Source: Synechococcus sp. Nb3U1 (lineage in GTDB: Bacteria; Cyanobacteriota; Cyanobacteriia; Thermostichales; Thermostichaceae). From it: a stretch of DNA of 64,000 bases. The stretch covers positions 1,460,079 to 1,524,078 of the forward strand of contig NZ_JAKFYQ010000001.1 in the NCBI RefSeq assembly GCF_021533835.1, in the 5' to 3' direction. A program made the position numbers and the translations under genes. The notes beneath the pieces were generated by a model. That model worked only from the letters and a program-made list of their open reading frames with translations, made no database searches and had not been told where the DNA came from. Below, in pieces: positions 18,542 to 25,115 of the stretch (position 1 is the first letter of the stretch; each line of letters begins with the position of its first letter).

Positions 18542-19414
18542 ATGACGGAAACCCTGGCCCCATCGCCCTCTGTTGAACCCATCGATTGGTTTGCCCGCTG
18601 GCGGGATCGAGTGGAAGCTCGGGAAGCACAGAATGTGCGCTGGCAGAGTCCGCGCATGAGGGATTTGGGGTTTTGGGCCATGGCTGCCCCTCGCTTCGCC
18701 CGCATGACCCGCAATTTGCCCGCAACGGATTCCTTTGTGAAGGCGATGCGGGCCCGCGTTCAACCGGATGATGTGATTGTGGATATCGGTGCCGGGGCGG
18801 GGCGGTACAGCTTGCCGATCGCTCCTTGGGTCAAACAGGTGATTGCCTTGGATCCCTCGCCGGAGATGTTGCAGCAGTTGCAGTTGATCGCTGCCGAGCA
18901 AGGGATCCCCAACATTCAAACTTTACAGGGATCCTGGCCTGAGGCCCTGGCGGATTTGCCCCCGGTGGATGGGGTGATCTGTGCCCATGCCTTTTACTGG
19001 GTGAGCGAGCTAGAACCCTATCTACAAGCTTTGAAAACAGCGACGGGCCGATTTTGTCTGATGCAGATCCGCACCCATCAGATCGATGCTTTTTTGGATC
19101 CCTTGTTTCGCCGCCTACATGGGGAGTCTCGTCCGCCGGAGCCGGTGTTGATCGACCTGTATGGTGCCCTCACACAGGTAGGCATTTGGGCGGATGTGCA
19201 GATCGCCAAGGGATCCAGCCGTTCCTACAGCGAAGTTGAGGAGCTAACCGAGTTTGCCACCGCTCTGCTCTGTTGGAGGCCGGAATTGGCCTCTGTGCTC
19301 AGTCGGGAGGAGATCCACACCTACCTAGAAGGCATCCTGGAGTACCGGGAGGGCCGTTATTGGCTGGATGACCAGGCCAATCAGATGGCGATGGTGAGCT
19401 GGCAGAAGGGCTAG
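18542..19414 (+). CDS. Class I SAM-dependent methyltransferase
   Basis: 290 residues. AdoMet motif I is VIVDIGAGAGRYSLPIAPWV, with ALDPSPEMLQQL at the end of strand 2, and DLPPVDGVICAHAFYWVSEL at motif II/III. The early segment WRDRVEAREAQNVRWQSPRM is helical. No substrate can be assigned. It converges with era, with 4 bp between the stop codons. The upstream gap of 150 bp probably holds its promoter. Confidence 0.82.
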   Translation: MTETLAPSPSVEPIDWFARWRDRVEAREAQNVRWQSPRMRDLGFWAMAAPRFARMTRNLPATDSFVKAMRARVQPDDVIVDIGAGAGRYSLPIAPWVKQVIALDPSPEMLQQLQLIAAEQGIPNIQTLQGSWPEALADLPPVDGVICAHAFYWVSELEPYLQALKTATGRFCLMQIRTHQIDAFLDPLFRRLHGESRPPEPVLIDLYGALTQVGIWADVQIAKGSSRSYSEVEELTEFATALLCWRPELASVLSREEIHTYLEGILEYREGRYWLDDQANQMAMVSWQKG

Positions 19415-19418
19415 AGGG

Positions 19419-20429
19419 CTAAGTTTCGGCTCGATAGCCCAAATCGCCGAGGGTGCGCTCCGACCGCCGCCAATGGGGCCGTACTTTAACGAAAAGCTCT
19501 AGGTACACTCTGCCCAGGATCAACTTCTGAATTTGTAGGCGGGCGGCCTGGCCGATCTGCTTGAGCATCTCCCCCCGTCTGCCGATTAGGATTCCTTTCT
19601 GGGAGTCCCGCTCCACCGAGAGGGTGGCCAAGATGCGGGTGAGGTTGGGGGTTTCCTCCACTTGGTCAATATTCACCGCTACCGAATGGGGCACCTCCTC
19701 GCGGGTGTGCAGCAGCACCTGTTCCCGAATCAGCTCCCCCATGATGAACCGTTCCGGCTGATCCGTCACCAAATCCGGAGGGTAGTAGTAAGGCCCACCG
19801 GGAAGCAACTCGATGGTGGCTTTAAGCAAGGGATCCAAACTGCCGGGATCCAGGGCGGAAACCCATATCACAGGTGCTGCAGGCCGCAGGGCTTGGTAGC
19901 TCTCCAGATGGGCTTGCCGAGTTTGGGCATCAGCGGGGGCAAGATCCGACTTGTTGCAGACGATGATGCAAGGGGAGTGGGCCGGGATCCGCTCCGCGAT
20001 AAAGGCATCTCCACGACCGGCGGGTGCGGATCCATCCACCACGAAGAGGATCCCATCCACAGCCGCAATAGCCATCTGGGCATTGTGGACCAAAATTTCC
20101 CCCAGACGATGGTGGGGCTTGTGAATGCCGGGGGTATCCACCCAGATGATCTGCGCTTCCGGCAAGGAGAGGATCCCTTGTAGGCGGTTGCGGGTGGTTT
20201 GGGCAACCGGGGAGGTAATGGCGATTTTTTGGCCCACTAAGGCATTGAGCAGAGTGGATTTGCCGACATTGGGCCGCCCGATCAGCCCCACAAACCCCGA
20301 CTTAAACCCCGGCGGTGCAACTGGGATCCCATAGGTCAAGTCTGCTTCTGGCGCTGCGGAGAGATTCAAGGTTCTTTCAATCCCGTCTAGCTCCCCGGTG
20401 GGCACCGCATTGGTAGGAACATCCGCCAT
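19419..20429 (-). CDS. era: GTPase Era
   Basis: 336 residues from the ATG at 20429. G motifs in order: G1 GRPNVGKSTLLNALVG, G2 region ITSPVAQTTRN, G3 WVDTPGIHKP, G4 VCNKSDLA, G5 VSAL. The C-terminal KH domain has the family motif ILIGRRGEMLKQIG. Era binds the 16S rRNA 3' end and helps 30S maturation. About 35 extra N-terminal residues precede the GTPase domain. A TTG six codons upstream overlaps the end of the SpoIID-like gene; together the genes form an operon with the SpoIID-like gene downstream. Confidence 0.95.
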   Translation of the reverse strand: MADVPTNAVPTGELDGIERTLNLSAAPEADLTYGIPVAPPGFKSGFVGLIGRPNVGKSTLLNALVGQKIAITSPVAQTTRNRLQGILSLPEAQIIWVDTPGIHKPHHRLGEILVHNAQMAIAAVDGILFVVDGSAPAGRGDAFIAERIPAHSPCIIVCNKSDLAPADAQTRQAHLESYQALRPAAPVIWVSALDPGSLDPLLKATIELLPGGPYYYPPDLVTDQPERFIMGELIREQVLLHTREEVPHSVAVNIDQVEETPNLTRILATLSVERDSQKGILIGRRGEMLKQIGQAARLQIQKLILGRVYLELFVKVRPHWRRSERTLGDLGYRAET

Positions 20430-20440
20430 ACCCAAAACCT

Positions 20441-22114
20441 TCAATTGCCAGAATGGGCGATGGAGGCATCCGGTAATTCTAACGACAGGGATCCCAAGGG
20501 AGCCAGGGTGGTGCCGGGATAGTAAAAATCGAGGATCTGCGCCGGGCTAAACCCCTGCCGCGCCAAGGTGTAGGAGCCGTACTGACTCAGGCCCACCCCG
20601 TGGCCAAAACCACCGCCGATAAATTGGTAGCCCGCCAACTGATCCGCCTGTTTCAGGGGCTCTAGCCGGAACATGGTGCTGTACAAGCGCGGAAAAGCCA
20701 ACCGCACCTGATCCTTGTGCAAGGTGATCGAATGTGGCCCTGCCGCCGTTTGCAGATCCAGTTGCATCGCCTGTACCCGGCCACTGGCGGAGCGCTCCAG
20801 AATGTTCATACCCTGGATGCTGGTCCACCGCGGCATTGGGATCCCTAGATAGTCTTGGGCAGCCCGCAGTTGTGCATTCAGCTCATTCAACGACTGGGAA
20901 AATTCCCAACGGAACAGGCGCGATACCCCCACCTCGTTGAAGCCTTCCCGCTGCGCCAAGAACGATTGAAAACTGCTCTCCTGCCGCAAATCCAACGACT
21001 TACCCGGTTGATGGGCGATATCCGCTTGCGGGCGCAGATAGGGGCGCGGATCCCCATCCCAGACATCTTCAAATGCGGCGGAAACTCCGCCATTGGTGGA
21101 GGAATACACGGCATCCACTAGCTCGCCATTGTAGGTGAGCACCTGGCCGCTGGTTTGTCGAATCGCCTCGTCGGTACGCGGGTTGGTTCCGGTTAGGCCC
21201 CTATACACCTGACAGTGGGTGTTGGCGCAGATCTGGTAGTCATCGATCTCAAAGCGGTGCAGATTCTTGAGGGCGTAGGTGCGGGCCAAAATTGCCTGAG
21301 CGGCCATGGCGGCAAAGGGTGCCCCCGGCCCCACCTCATGGGGTACCACCCCGCGCAGATAGGTTTCTAACGGCACGGCATTGACCACCGTGTAGCTGCC
21401 GTAGGCATTGGGCTGAATCGTCAGGGATCCAGCATAGTAGCGGTCGTTCACCCGTAGATATCCGGCATCGGAGGTGACCGTCAGGCGGGTGCGATGGTAG
21501 CGGAAATGCTCGTGAACCCAGCTCAGCTCTGCCCGTTCTCGCTGCTCCTGCACCACCGCCCGTACATTCGGGATCCCTTCTTCCTGGGCGTAGAGTTGGA
21601 TTTGCGTCAGTTGTTGGGGGGTATAGGCACGGTGGGCCCACACCTGCCATTCCTCCGGTTGGGCGATCTCGGTGCTAATGCCCAAAGACTGCCAGTGGTT
21701 GGCGTTGGCCTCGGCGCTCTCAAAACTTTTGTGGCTGCTCAGGATCAGTCGATGTATTGTTTCCGGGGTAGTGAGGGCGCGATTGACAATGCCGATGGTG
21801 ACTTGGGCGGTGCGCTGGGTTTGCAGGCTGCCATCGGCTTGCTCGAATTGCAAGGTCAGCAGAGACCCCGCCGGTGCGGCTAGCTCCACTTGATCCGTAT
21901 CGGAGCGACCCAAGCGTTGTAGGATACCCACTTGCAGGATCGGATTTTGCGGGGTGGCCACGGTCGCCAAAGCCTCTTCACCGAAGGGAGCCCCTGTTCC
22001 AGTTGCATCAGCGGTACGTAGCACCAAGGTGGTGAGTAGCAAGCCTAAGCCGGAAATGAGCGTACTCTGGACAACCCGGTGGTTTTTCGCAGTGGGGGGC
22101 TTGTAACTGGTCAT
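20441..22114 (-). CDS. SpoIID/LytB-domain protein
   Basis: 557 residues from the ATG at 22114. The N-terminus (VVQSTLISGLGLLLTTLVL) is a signal peptide or anchor. An SPOR-like segment (HKSFESAEANANHWQSLG) precedes the SpoIID domain: YAGSLTIQPNAYGSYTVVNA, VPLETYLRGVVPHEVGPGAP, RTYALKNLHRFEIDDYQICA, STNGGVSAAFEDVW and FGHGVGLSQYG. Members cleave glycan strands lacking stem peptides and are common in cyanobacteria, where they act in the periplasm on peptidoglycan. The Era gene starts within or just behind its 3' end. Confidence 0.9.
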   Translation of the reverse strand: MTSYKPPTAKNHRVVQSTLISGLGLLLTTLVLRTADATGTGAPFGEEALATVATPQNPILQVGILQRLGRSDTDQVELAAPAGSLLTLQFEQADGSLQTQRTAQVTIGIVNRALTTPETIHRLILSSHKSFESAEANANHWQSLGISTEIAQPEEWQVWAHRAYTPQQLTQIQLYAQEEGIPNVRAVVQEQRERAELSWVHEHFRYHRTRLTVTSDAGYLRVNDRYYAGSLTIQPNAYGSYTVVNAVPLETYLRGVVPHEVGPGAPFAAMAAQAILARTYALKNLHRFEIDDYQICANTHCQVYRGLTGTNPRTDEAIRQTSGQVLTYNGELVDAVYSSTNGGVSAAFEDVWDGDPRPYLRPQADIAHQPGKSLDLRQESSFQSFLAQREGFNEVGVSRLFRWEFSQSLNELNAQLRAAQDYLGIPMPRWTSIQGMNILERSASGRVQAMQLDLQTAAGPHSITLHKDQVRLAFPRLYSTMFRLEPLKQADQLAGYQFIGGGFGHGVGLSQYGSYTLARQGFSPAQILDFYYPGTTLAPLGSLSLELPDASIAHSGN

Positions 22115-22180
22115 AGCCGATTTATCCTGACAACACACCCTGTCGATTTTACTCGCATCTTTTCTGGCATACCCCCAACC

Positions 22181-22609
22181 ATGGATTCTTCCCCCTTCAA
22201 CACCGCTGCCCCCACCCCCGAGAACATGGCCCGTAACCGTCTGTTCAAGGGATCCGGCTGGCGGCTGGGCTGGGATCCCAACCAACAGCATTTTGTGGCT
22301 TTGGTGGGGGGAGAAACTTGGGCGCTAGAACTGACGCACGAAGAATGGCAAGCGTTTGTCAAGGGATTGCAGCGCTTGCAGCAGGATATGGAGGCGCTCG
22401 GATCCCAGTTGATGGCGGAGGAGAGCATGAGTCTGGAGCAAGCTTTCCCCAGCCTGACCTTGATTGCCAGCGGCAATGCCACCGCCTGGAGTCTGTACCT
22501 ACAGCTACATCAAGGGCGGCGCGGAGAAGGCTGCTGGCCTGCGGCTGTCGTTCCTGAGTTAAGTCAGGCTATTGCCCAGTGGCCAGATCTAGAGCTAGAA
22601 AGCGATTGA
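22181..22609 (+). CDS. DUF1818 family protein
   Basis: 142 residues from the ATG at 22181; an alternative ATG at 22226 (MARNRLFKGSGWRLGWDPN) gives the length usual for the family. Family core: KGSGWRLGWDPNQQHFVALV, WALELTHEEWQAF, and the C-terminal GRRGEGCWPAAVVPELSQAI. Function unknown; found in cyanobacteria and plants. It is the last native-looking gene before the cassette array, and a GGGATCCC follows it at about 22626. Confidence 0.85.
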   Translation: MDSSPFNTAAPTPENMARNRLFKGSGWRLGWDPNQQHFVALVGGETWALELTHEEWQAFVKGLQRLQQDMEALGSQLMAEESMSLEQAFPSLTLIASGNATAWSLYLQLHQGRRGEGCWPAAVVPELSQAIAQWPDLELESD

Positions 22610-22669
22610 GCGCGGGCTCTCGAACGGGATCCCTTCCCGATGCTTTGAATGCTTTCTTTAGAATGCTTT

Positions 22670-22676
22670 GTTATGC
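22670..22676 (+). other. Left boundary core of the cassette array (GTTATGC)
   Basis: GTTATGC is a GTTRRRY-like recombination core. It is the exact complement of the R'' core (GCATAAC, 23736-23742) at the far end of the first cassette, as expected if that cassette recombined as a circle between G and TT here. I see no inverted-repeat arms upstream, so the junction looks like a secondary (non-attC, non-attI) insertion site. Confidence 0.65.
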
Positions 22677-22740
22677 CGCTTAGTTCTTGGTGGAGGCGTA
22701 ACTGAAAGTTAGCGTATTGGTGTTCTAGCTGAGGTCATAC

Positions 22741-23213
22741 ATGAACCTACAAAATTTGAAATGGACAAAGAACGTAAAGCCAAAGAATGGAGAGCCTTGG
22801 GCTTACCAAGCTTTCAAGGTCGGAAACCTTTTTAAGCTAGCTTGGAAAGATGATGAAGGTAACGCCAACAAACCCCAGCAAGGAGATCTGGTTCTGATTC
22901 GCCAAGGTGGTTATGTTACGCATCTTGTAGAGATCTTGATTACAAGTCAGAGCGTGAGAAATGGCAAGGTGATTTCAACATCTATCGAATTGTTGAAGTG
23001 CTTTGGGTGATTGATTGGCAAGATCCGCCGAGTTCTGCAAAAGCAGATGAGGTATTTGGTTATTCGGTGAAAGCCTATCAAGGTGGGGATGTGATTTTTT
23101 TAGAGGCAATGCCCACTTTTCAACAACATTGGCAGGATCAAGGCGGTCTACCTGCTGTTCAAGAGCGTGTTCGGGCTATGCTCAATTTGCCTGAGAGCAG
23201 CGATAATGGATAA
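22741..23213 (+). pseudogene. Unrecognised cassette gene with one frameshift
   Basis: The first frame reads MNLQNLKWTKNVKPKNGEPW ... GDLVLIRQGGYVTHLVEIL and then drifts; the second frame continues DYKSEREKWQGDF, NIYRIVEVLWVIDWQDPPSS and ends ESSDNG at 23213. A one-base loss near 22930-22937 joins them into a protein of about 157 residues. The sequence around GDLVLIRQGG...VTHLVEI looks like a small beta-barrel (PUA/EVE-like), but that is only an impression and I do not recognise the family. Confidence 0.6.
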
Positions 23214-23243
23214 GATGAGTATAAAGTTCTGAGTGGGGTAGCG

Positions 23244-23462
23244 ATGACTGAGTTGCTTGAACGTGCGATCGCCAGGTTACAAGCCTTACCTGAAAGTGAG
23301 CAGGATGCGATCGCTGCAATGATTTTGGAAGAGCTAGAGGACGATCTGCGTTGGGATGAATCATTCTCTCGGTCACCAAATATTCTTGCAAAACTGGCTG
23401 CTTCTGCGATGGCTGAGCATCATGCAGGTCAAACTCAAGAACTTGACCCAGAGACACTGTGA
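23244..23462 (+). CDS. Type II antitoxin (small, helical)
   Basis: 72 residues: MTELLERAIARLQALPESEQ, then DAIAAMILEELEDDLRWDES, a pattern common to cyanobacterial antitoxins next to RelE/ParE-type toxins. The stop overlaps the toxin GTG start (GTGA at 23459-23462), so the pair is translationally coupled, antitoxin first. Two GCGATCGC octamers (23265-23272 and 23307-23314) lie within it, a motif otherwise rare in this chromosome. It should bind and neutralise the following toxin and repress the promoter. Confidence 0.82.
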   Translation: MTELLERAIARLQALPESEQDAIAAMILEELEDDLRWDESFSRSPNILAKLAASAMAEHHAGQTQELDPETL

Positions 23463-23728
23463 AATCTCGCACTACTGTCGAGTTCCGTAAATTATTCGCT
23501 GATTTACCTAAATCGGTTCAAGAGCAAACCCGCGCAGCGTATCGTCAGTTTAAGGAAGACCCAAGCTATCCAAGTCTACGCTTCAAGAAAGTGCATCCAG
23601 AGTTGCCGATCTATTCTGCTCATATTAGCAAAAGTTATCGGGCGGTTGGGCAATTAGATGGAGATACAGTGATTTGGTTTTGGGTGGGTTCTCACGCAGA
23701 ATACGACAGGTTGTTGGAGCAGTTGTAG
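23459..23728 (+). CDS. RelE/ParE-superfamily toxin
   Basis: 89 residues from a GTG start. Fold markers: VEFRKLFADLPKSVQEQTRA, YPSLRFKKVHPELPIYSAHI, YRAVGQLDGDTVIWFWVGSH and EYDRLL at the C-terminus, as in the RelE/ParE superfamily (mRNA interferase or gyrase toxins). Intact in length. Encoded after its antitoxin with a 4-bp overlap. The attC-like site begins 8 bp after its stop codon, the tight spacing typical of integron cassettes. Confidence 0.85.
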   Translation: MKSRTTVEFRKLFADLPKSVQEQTRAAYRQFKEDPSYPSLRFKKVHPELPIYSAHISKSYRAVGQLDGDTVIWFWVGSHAEYDRLLEQL

Positions 23729-23735
23729 CAGCACG

Positions 23736-23822
23736 GCATAACAACCCCAATGCACCCGACCGCCGGAACTCTGTCTGTAAATGTTCAAGGTTGTCTGCGT
23801 CTGGTGATTGGGAACGTTAGGT
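23736..23822 (+). other. attC-like site 1
   Basis: 87 nt with attC architecture. Outer cores: GCATAAC (23736-23742) and GTTAGGT (23816-23822). Inner arms: CCCAATGCACCCGAC on the left (from 23746) and GTCTGGTGATTGGG on the right. They pair as CCCAAT/ATTGGG and CACC/GGTG then GAC/GTC, leaving one unpaired G between them (the extrahelical base that directs strand choice in attC). The intervening 30 or so bases form the variable terminal structure. Confidence 0.78.
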
Positions 23823-23840
23823 GTCAACAGGGAGTAAAGC

Positions 23841-24164
23841 ATGAGCTACAGTCAGGAACCTCAGCCTACAAGAGAAGTACAGTATACGGTTACTGTCGAT
23901 GAAGAAATGGGAGCAGTCACGCTATCGTCCCAATTCTCAAGAGAGGAGATTGATAATCGTATTCAAGAATTTTCTCAAGCAACTGGCGATGTAGAAGAAG
24001 AAACGCAAGAGGGACTATTCCCAGTCAAGAAAATTTGGTGGTGTGTCACTTGCCAATCAGGCGTAAGAAGGAGTGCAAAAGCGTATACCGAGGTGGATGC
24101 GGGTTTTGGGGTGTGCGGAGTTCAGTCTTTTGGTATGCGCAGAAGCAAATGTCCAGGAGATTGA
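23841..24164 (+). CDS. Unrecognised cassette protein with C-terminal cysteines
   Basis: 107 residues. The first half is acidic (REVQYTVTVDEEMGAVTLSS, EEIDNRIQEFSQATGDVEEE); the second has a CVTC pair and CGVQSFGMRRSKC, so four cysteines that could bind zinc. I do not recognise a family. It starts 25 bp after the cassette boundary. No attC-like site separates it from the PIN gene 109 bp downstream, so both belong to the same cassette. Confidence 0.55.
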   Translation: MSYSQEPQPTREVQYTVTVDEEMGAVTLSSQFSREEIDNRIQEFSQATGDVEEETQEGLFPVKKIWWCVTCQSGVRRSAKAYTEVDAGFGVCGVQSFGMRRSKCPGD

Positions 24165-24273
24165 TTTAGGCAATACTTTGACTGCCAAGCTATTTATATA
24201 ATTTGGTAGCCTACATATAGGGCAATTCATAGGATAGAGCTTTTGGTTTAAGGGGATGTTGCAAATTTATATT

Positions 24274-24714
24274 ATGAGGATTTATTTTGATATGTGCAGT
24301 TTGCAACGCCCCCTTGATATCAAGACGCAAATTCGAGTCGCTGTTGAAGCTGAGGCTATTCTCAATGTCATTGGACTATGGGAAGCTGGACAGTTTGAAT
24401 TAGTGTCTTCACAAGCCTTGATGTTTGAAGCTGAACAAATTACGCCCTCTCCAAGAAAAGCGTATGTTTTAGAAGTGTTATCGAAGGCAAACTTATTTCT
24501 TCAGCCAAATAAGCAAATCGAAGAACGAGCGCAAGTGTTTGTCAACTCAGGTCTCAAACCACTTGATGCATTACATTTGGCTTTTTCAGTTGAGGCAGAA
24601 GCAGATTATTTCTGTACATGTGACGACAGATTTTTGAGACGGGCTAAAGAAGTTGATACTTTGCAGACCAAAGTTGTTTCTCCTCTTGAACTGATTACGG
24701 AGCTATCGCAATGA
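24274..24714 (+). CDS. PIN-domain ribonuclease toxin
   Basis: 146 residues from the ATG at 24274 (MRIYFDMCSLQRPLDIKTQI); an ATG six codons upstream is also possible. The acidic PIN residues are present: Asp in IYFDMC, the central glutamates (EAEAILNVIG), LKPLDALHLAFSVE and FCTCDDRFLRRA. Such proteins are Mg-dependent RNases and usually VapC-like toxins. The stop overlaps the start of the next gene (ATGA), which is its likely antitoxin; here the toxin precedes the antitoxin. Confidence 0.85.
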   Translation: MRIYFDMCSLQRPLDIKTQIRVAVEAEAILNVIGLWEAGQFELVSSQALMFEAEQITPSPRKAYVLEVLSKANLFLQPNKQIEERAQVFVNSGLKPLDALHLAFSVEAEADYFCTCDDRFLRRAKEVDTLQTKVVSPLELITELSQ

Positions 24715-24908
24715 GCAGTCAAACGAAGTCCTTGAGCGAAATTACGCAGCAAGCAATTCAAGTGCTATCTAAAGAAATTGGCATTGCAAGTACGGTACGT
24801 TTTCTAAATCAGTTTTCAATCGGGTATGGCAACTATACAGAAGAACGTGAAAGTCTATTCAAAGACTTAACATTAGATGAGATTTTAAAGCGTATGCAAG
24901 ACACCTAA
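24711..24908 (+). CDS. Probable antitoxin to the PIN toxin
   Basis: 65 residues: LSEITQQAIQVLSKEIGIAS, TVRFLNQFSIGYGNYTEERE, LFKDLTLDEILKRMQ. It is translationally coupled to the PIN gene by ATGA and has the small helical build of an antitoxin. The stop codon TAA at 24906-24908 lies within the R'' core of the second attC-like site, as in compact integron cassettes. Family assignment rests on context. Confidence 0.65.
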   Translation: MSSQTKSLSEITQQAIQVLSKEIGIASTVRFLNQFSIGYGNYTEERESLFKDLTLDEILKRMQDT

Positions 24909-24989
24909 CAATTCAAATGCAGCGGACTAACGAAAGCTGTCGATGCTGGGTTCGAGGTTGCCTGTCGTCGCTGATTTGACCTGTTATGC
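24903..24989 (+). other. attC-like site 2
   Basis: 87 nt, the same length as site 1. Outer cores: ACCTAAC (24903-24909) and GTTATGC (24983-24989). Left arm TCAAATGCAGCGGAC (24913 onward) pairs with right arm GTCGCTGATTTGA as TCAAAT/ATTTGA and CAGCG/CGCTG, again with a single unpaired G between the two blocks. The geometry repeats that of site 1 with a different sequence, which is how true attC sites behave. Confidence 0.78.
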
Positions 24990-25115
24990 ATTCACTTACT
25001 AGCTCTTTGGAGGCTCTTAGTTGAATTTGCGATTTTTAGTCTTTGATCATGTAGAAGAGCTTGATTTGGTTGGTTCGTGGGAGCTGGTTGGTCTGCTAGC
25101 TGAACAAAAGCAGTG
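24984..25115 (+). mobile_element. Integron-type cassette 3, cut by ISL3
   Basis: Begins with TTATGC at the second attC-like site and contains the start of a DJ-1/PfpI-family gene. The cassette is lost beyond 25115, where the ISL3 element starts. What follows the element is unrelated minus-strand sequence, so its attC cannot be examined. Confidence 0.6.
25021..25115 (+). pseudogene. DJ-1/PfpI-family protein, 5' fragment
   Basis: A TTG start with a good Shine-Dalgarno (GGAGG, 25010-25014) begins LNLRFLVFDHVEELDLVGSW and ELVGLLAEQKQW, matching the start of DJ-1/PfpI (ThiJ) proteins, in which FDGVEELDFVGPWEV is typical. The frame is interrupted by the left end of the ISL3 element after about 32 residues. 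The rest of the gene is not on the other side of the element. Confidence 0.7.

Larger units (their letters stand above)
22671..23816 (+). mobile_element. Integron-type gene cassette 1
   Basis: 1146 bp from TTATGC to the G of the next core. It contains a frameshifted gene (22741-23213), a toxin-antitoxin pair (23244-23728) and an attC-like site (23736 onward). No GGATCC octamer and two GCGATCGC octamers occur within it, unlike the flanking chromosome. Cassette limits are derived from the cores, not from a comparison with an empty site. Confidence 0.7.
23817..24983 (+). mobile_element. Integron-type gene cassette 2
   Basis: 1167 bp from TTAGGT to the G of the following core. On circularisation its core would be GTTAGGT, an exact complement of its own R'' core ACCTAAC (24903-24909); in the array those two cores are in different sites, as seen in real integrons. 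It carries a small unknown gene and a PIN-domain toxin module. No GGATCC occurs inside. Confidence 0.7.

Noticed and set aside
24165-24273. An extra attC site between the 107-residue gene and the PIN gene
   Set aside because: No GTTRRRY core and no paired arms could be found in this gap, so I kept both genes in one cassette.
22610-25115. An integron integrase gene (intI)
   Set aside because: No tyrosine recombinase is encoded anywhere in the window on either strand.
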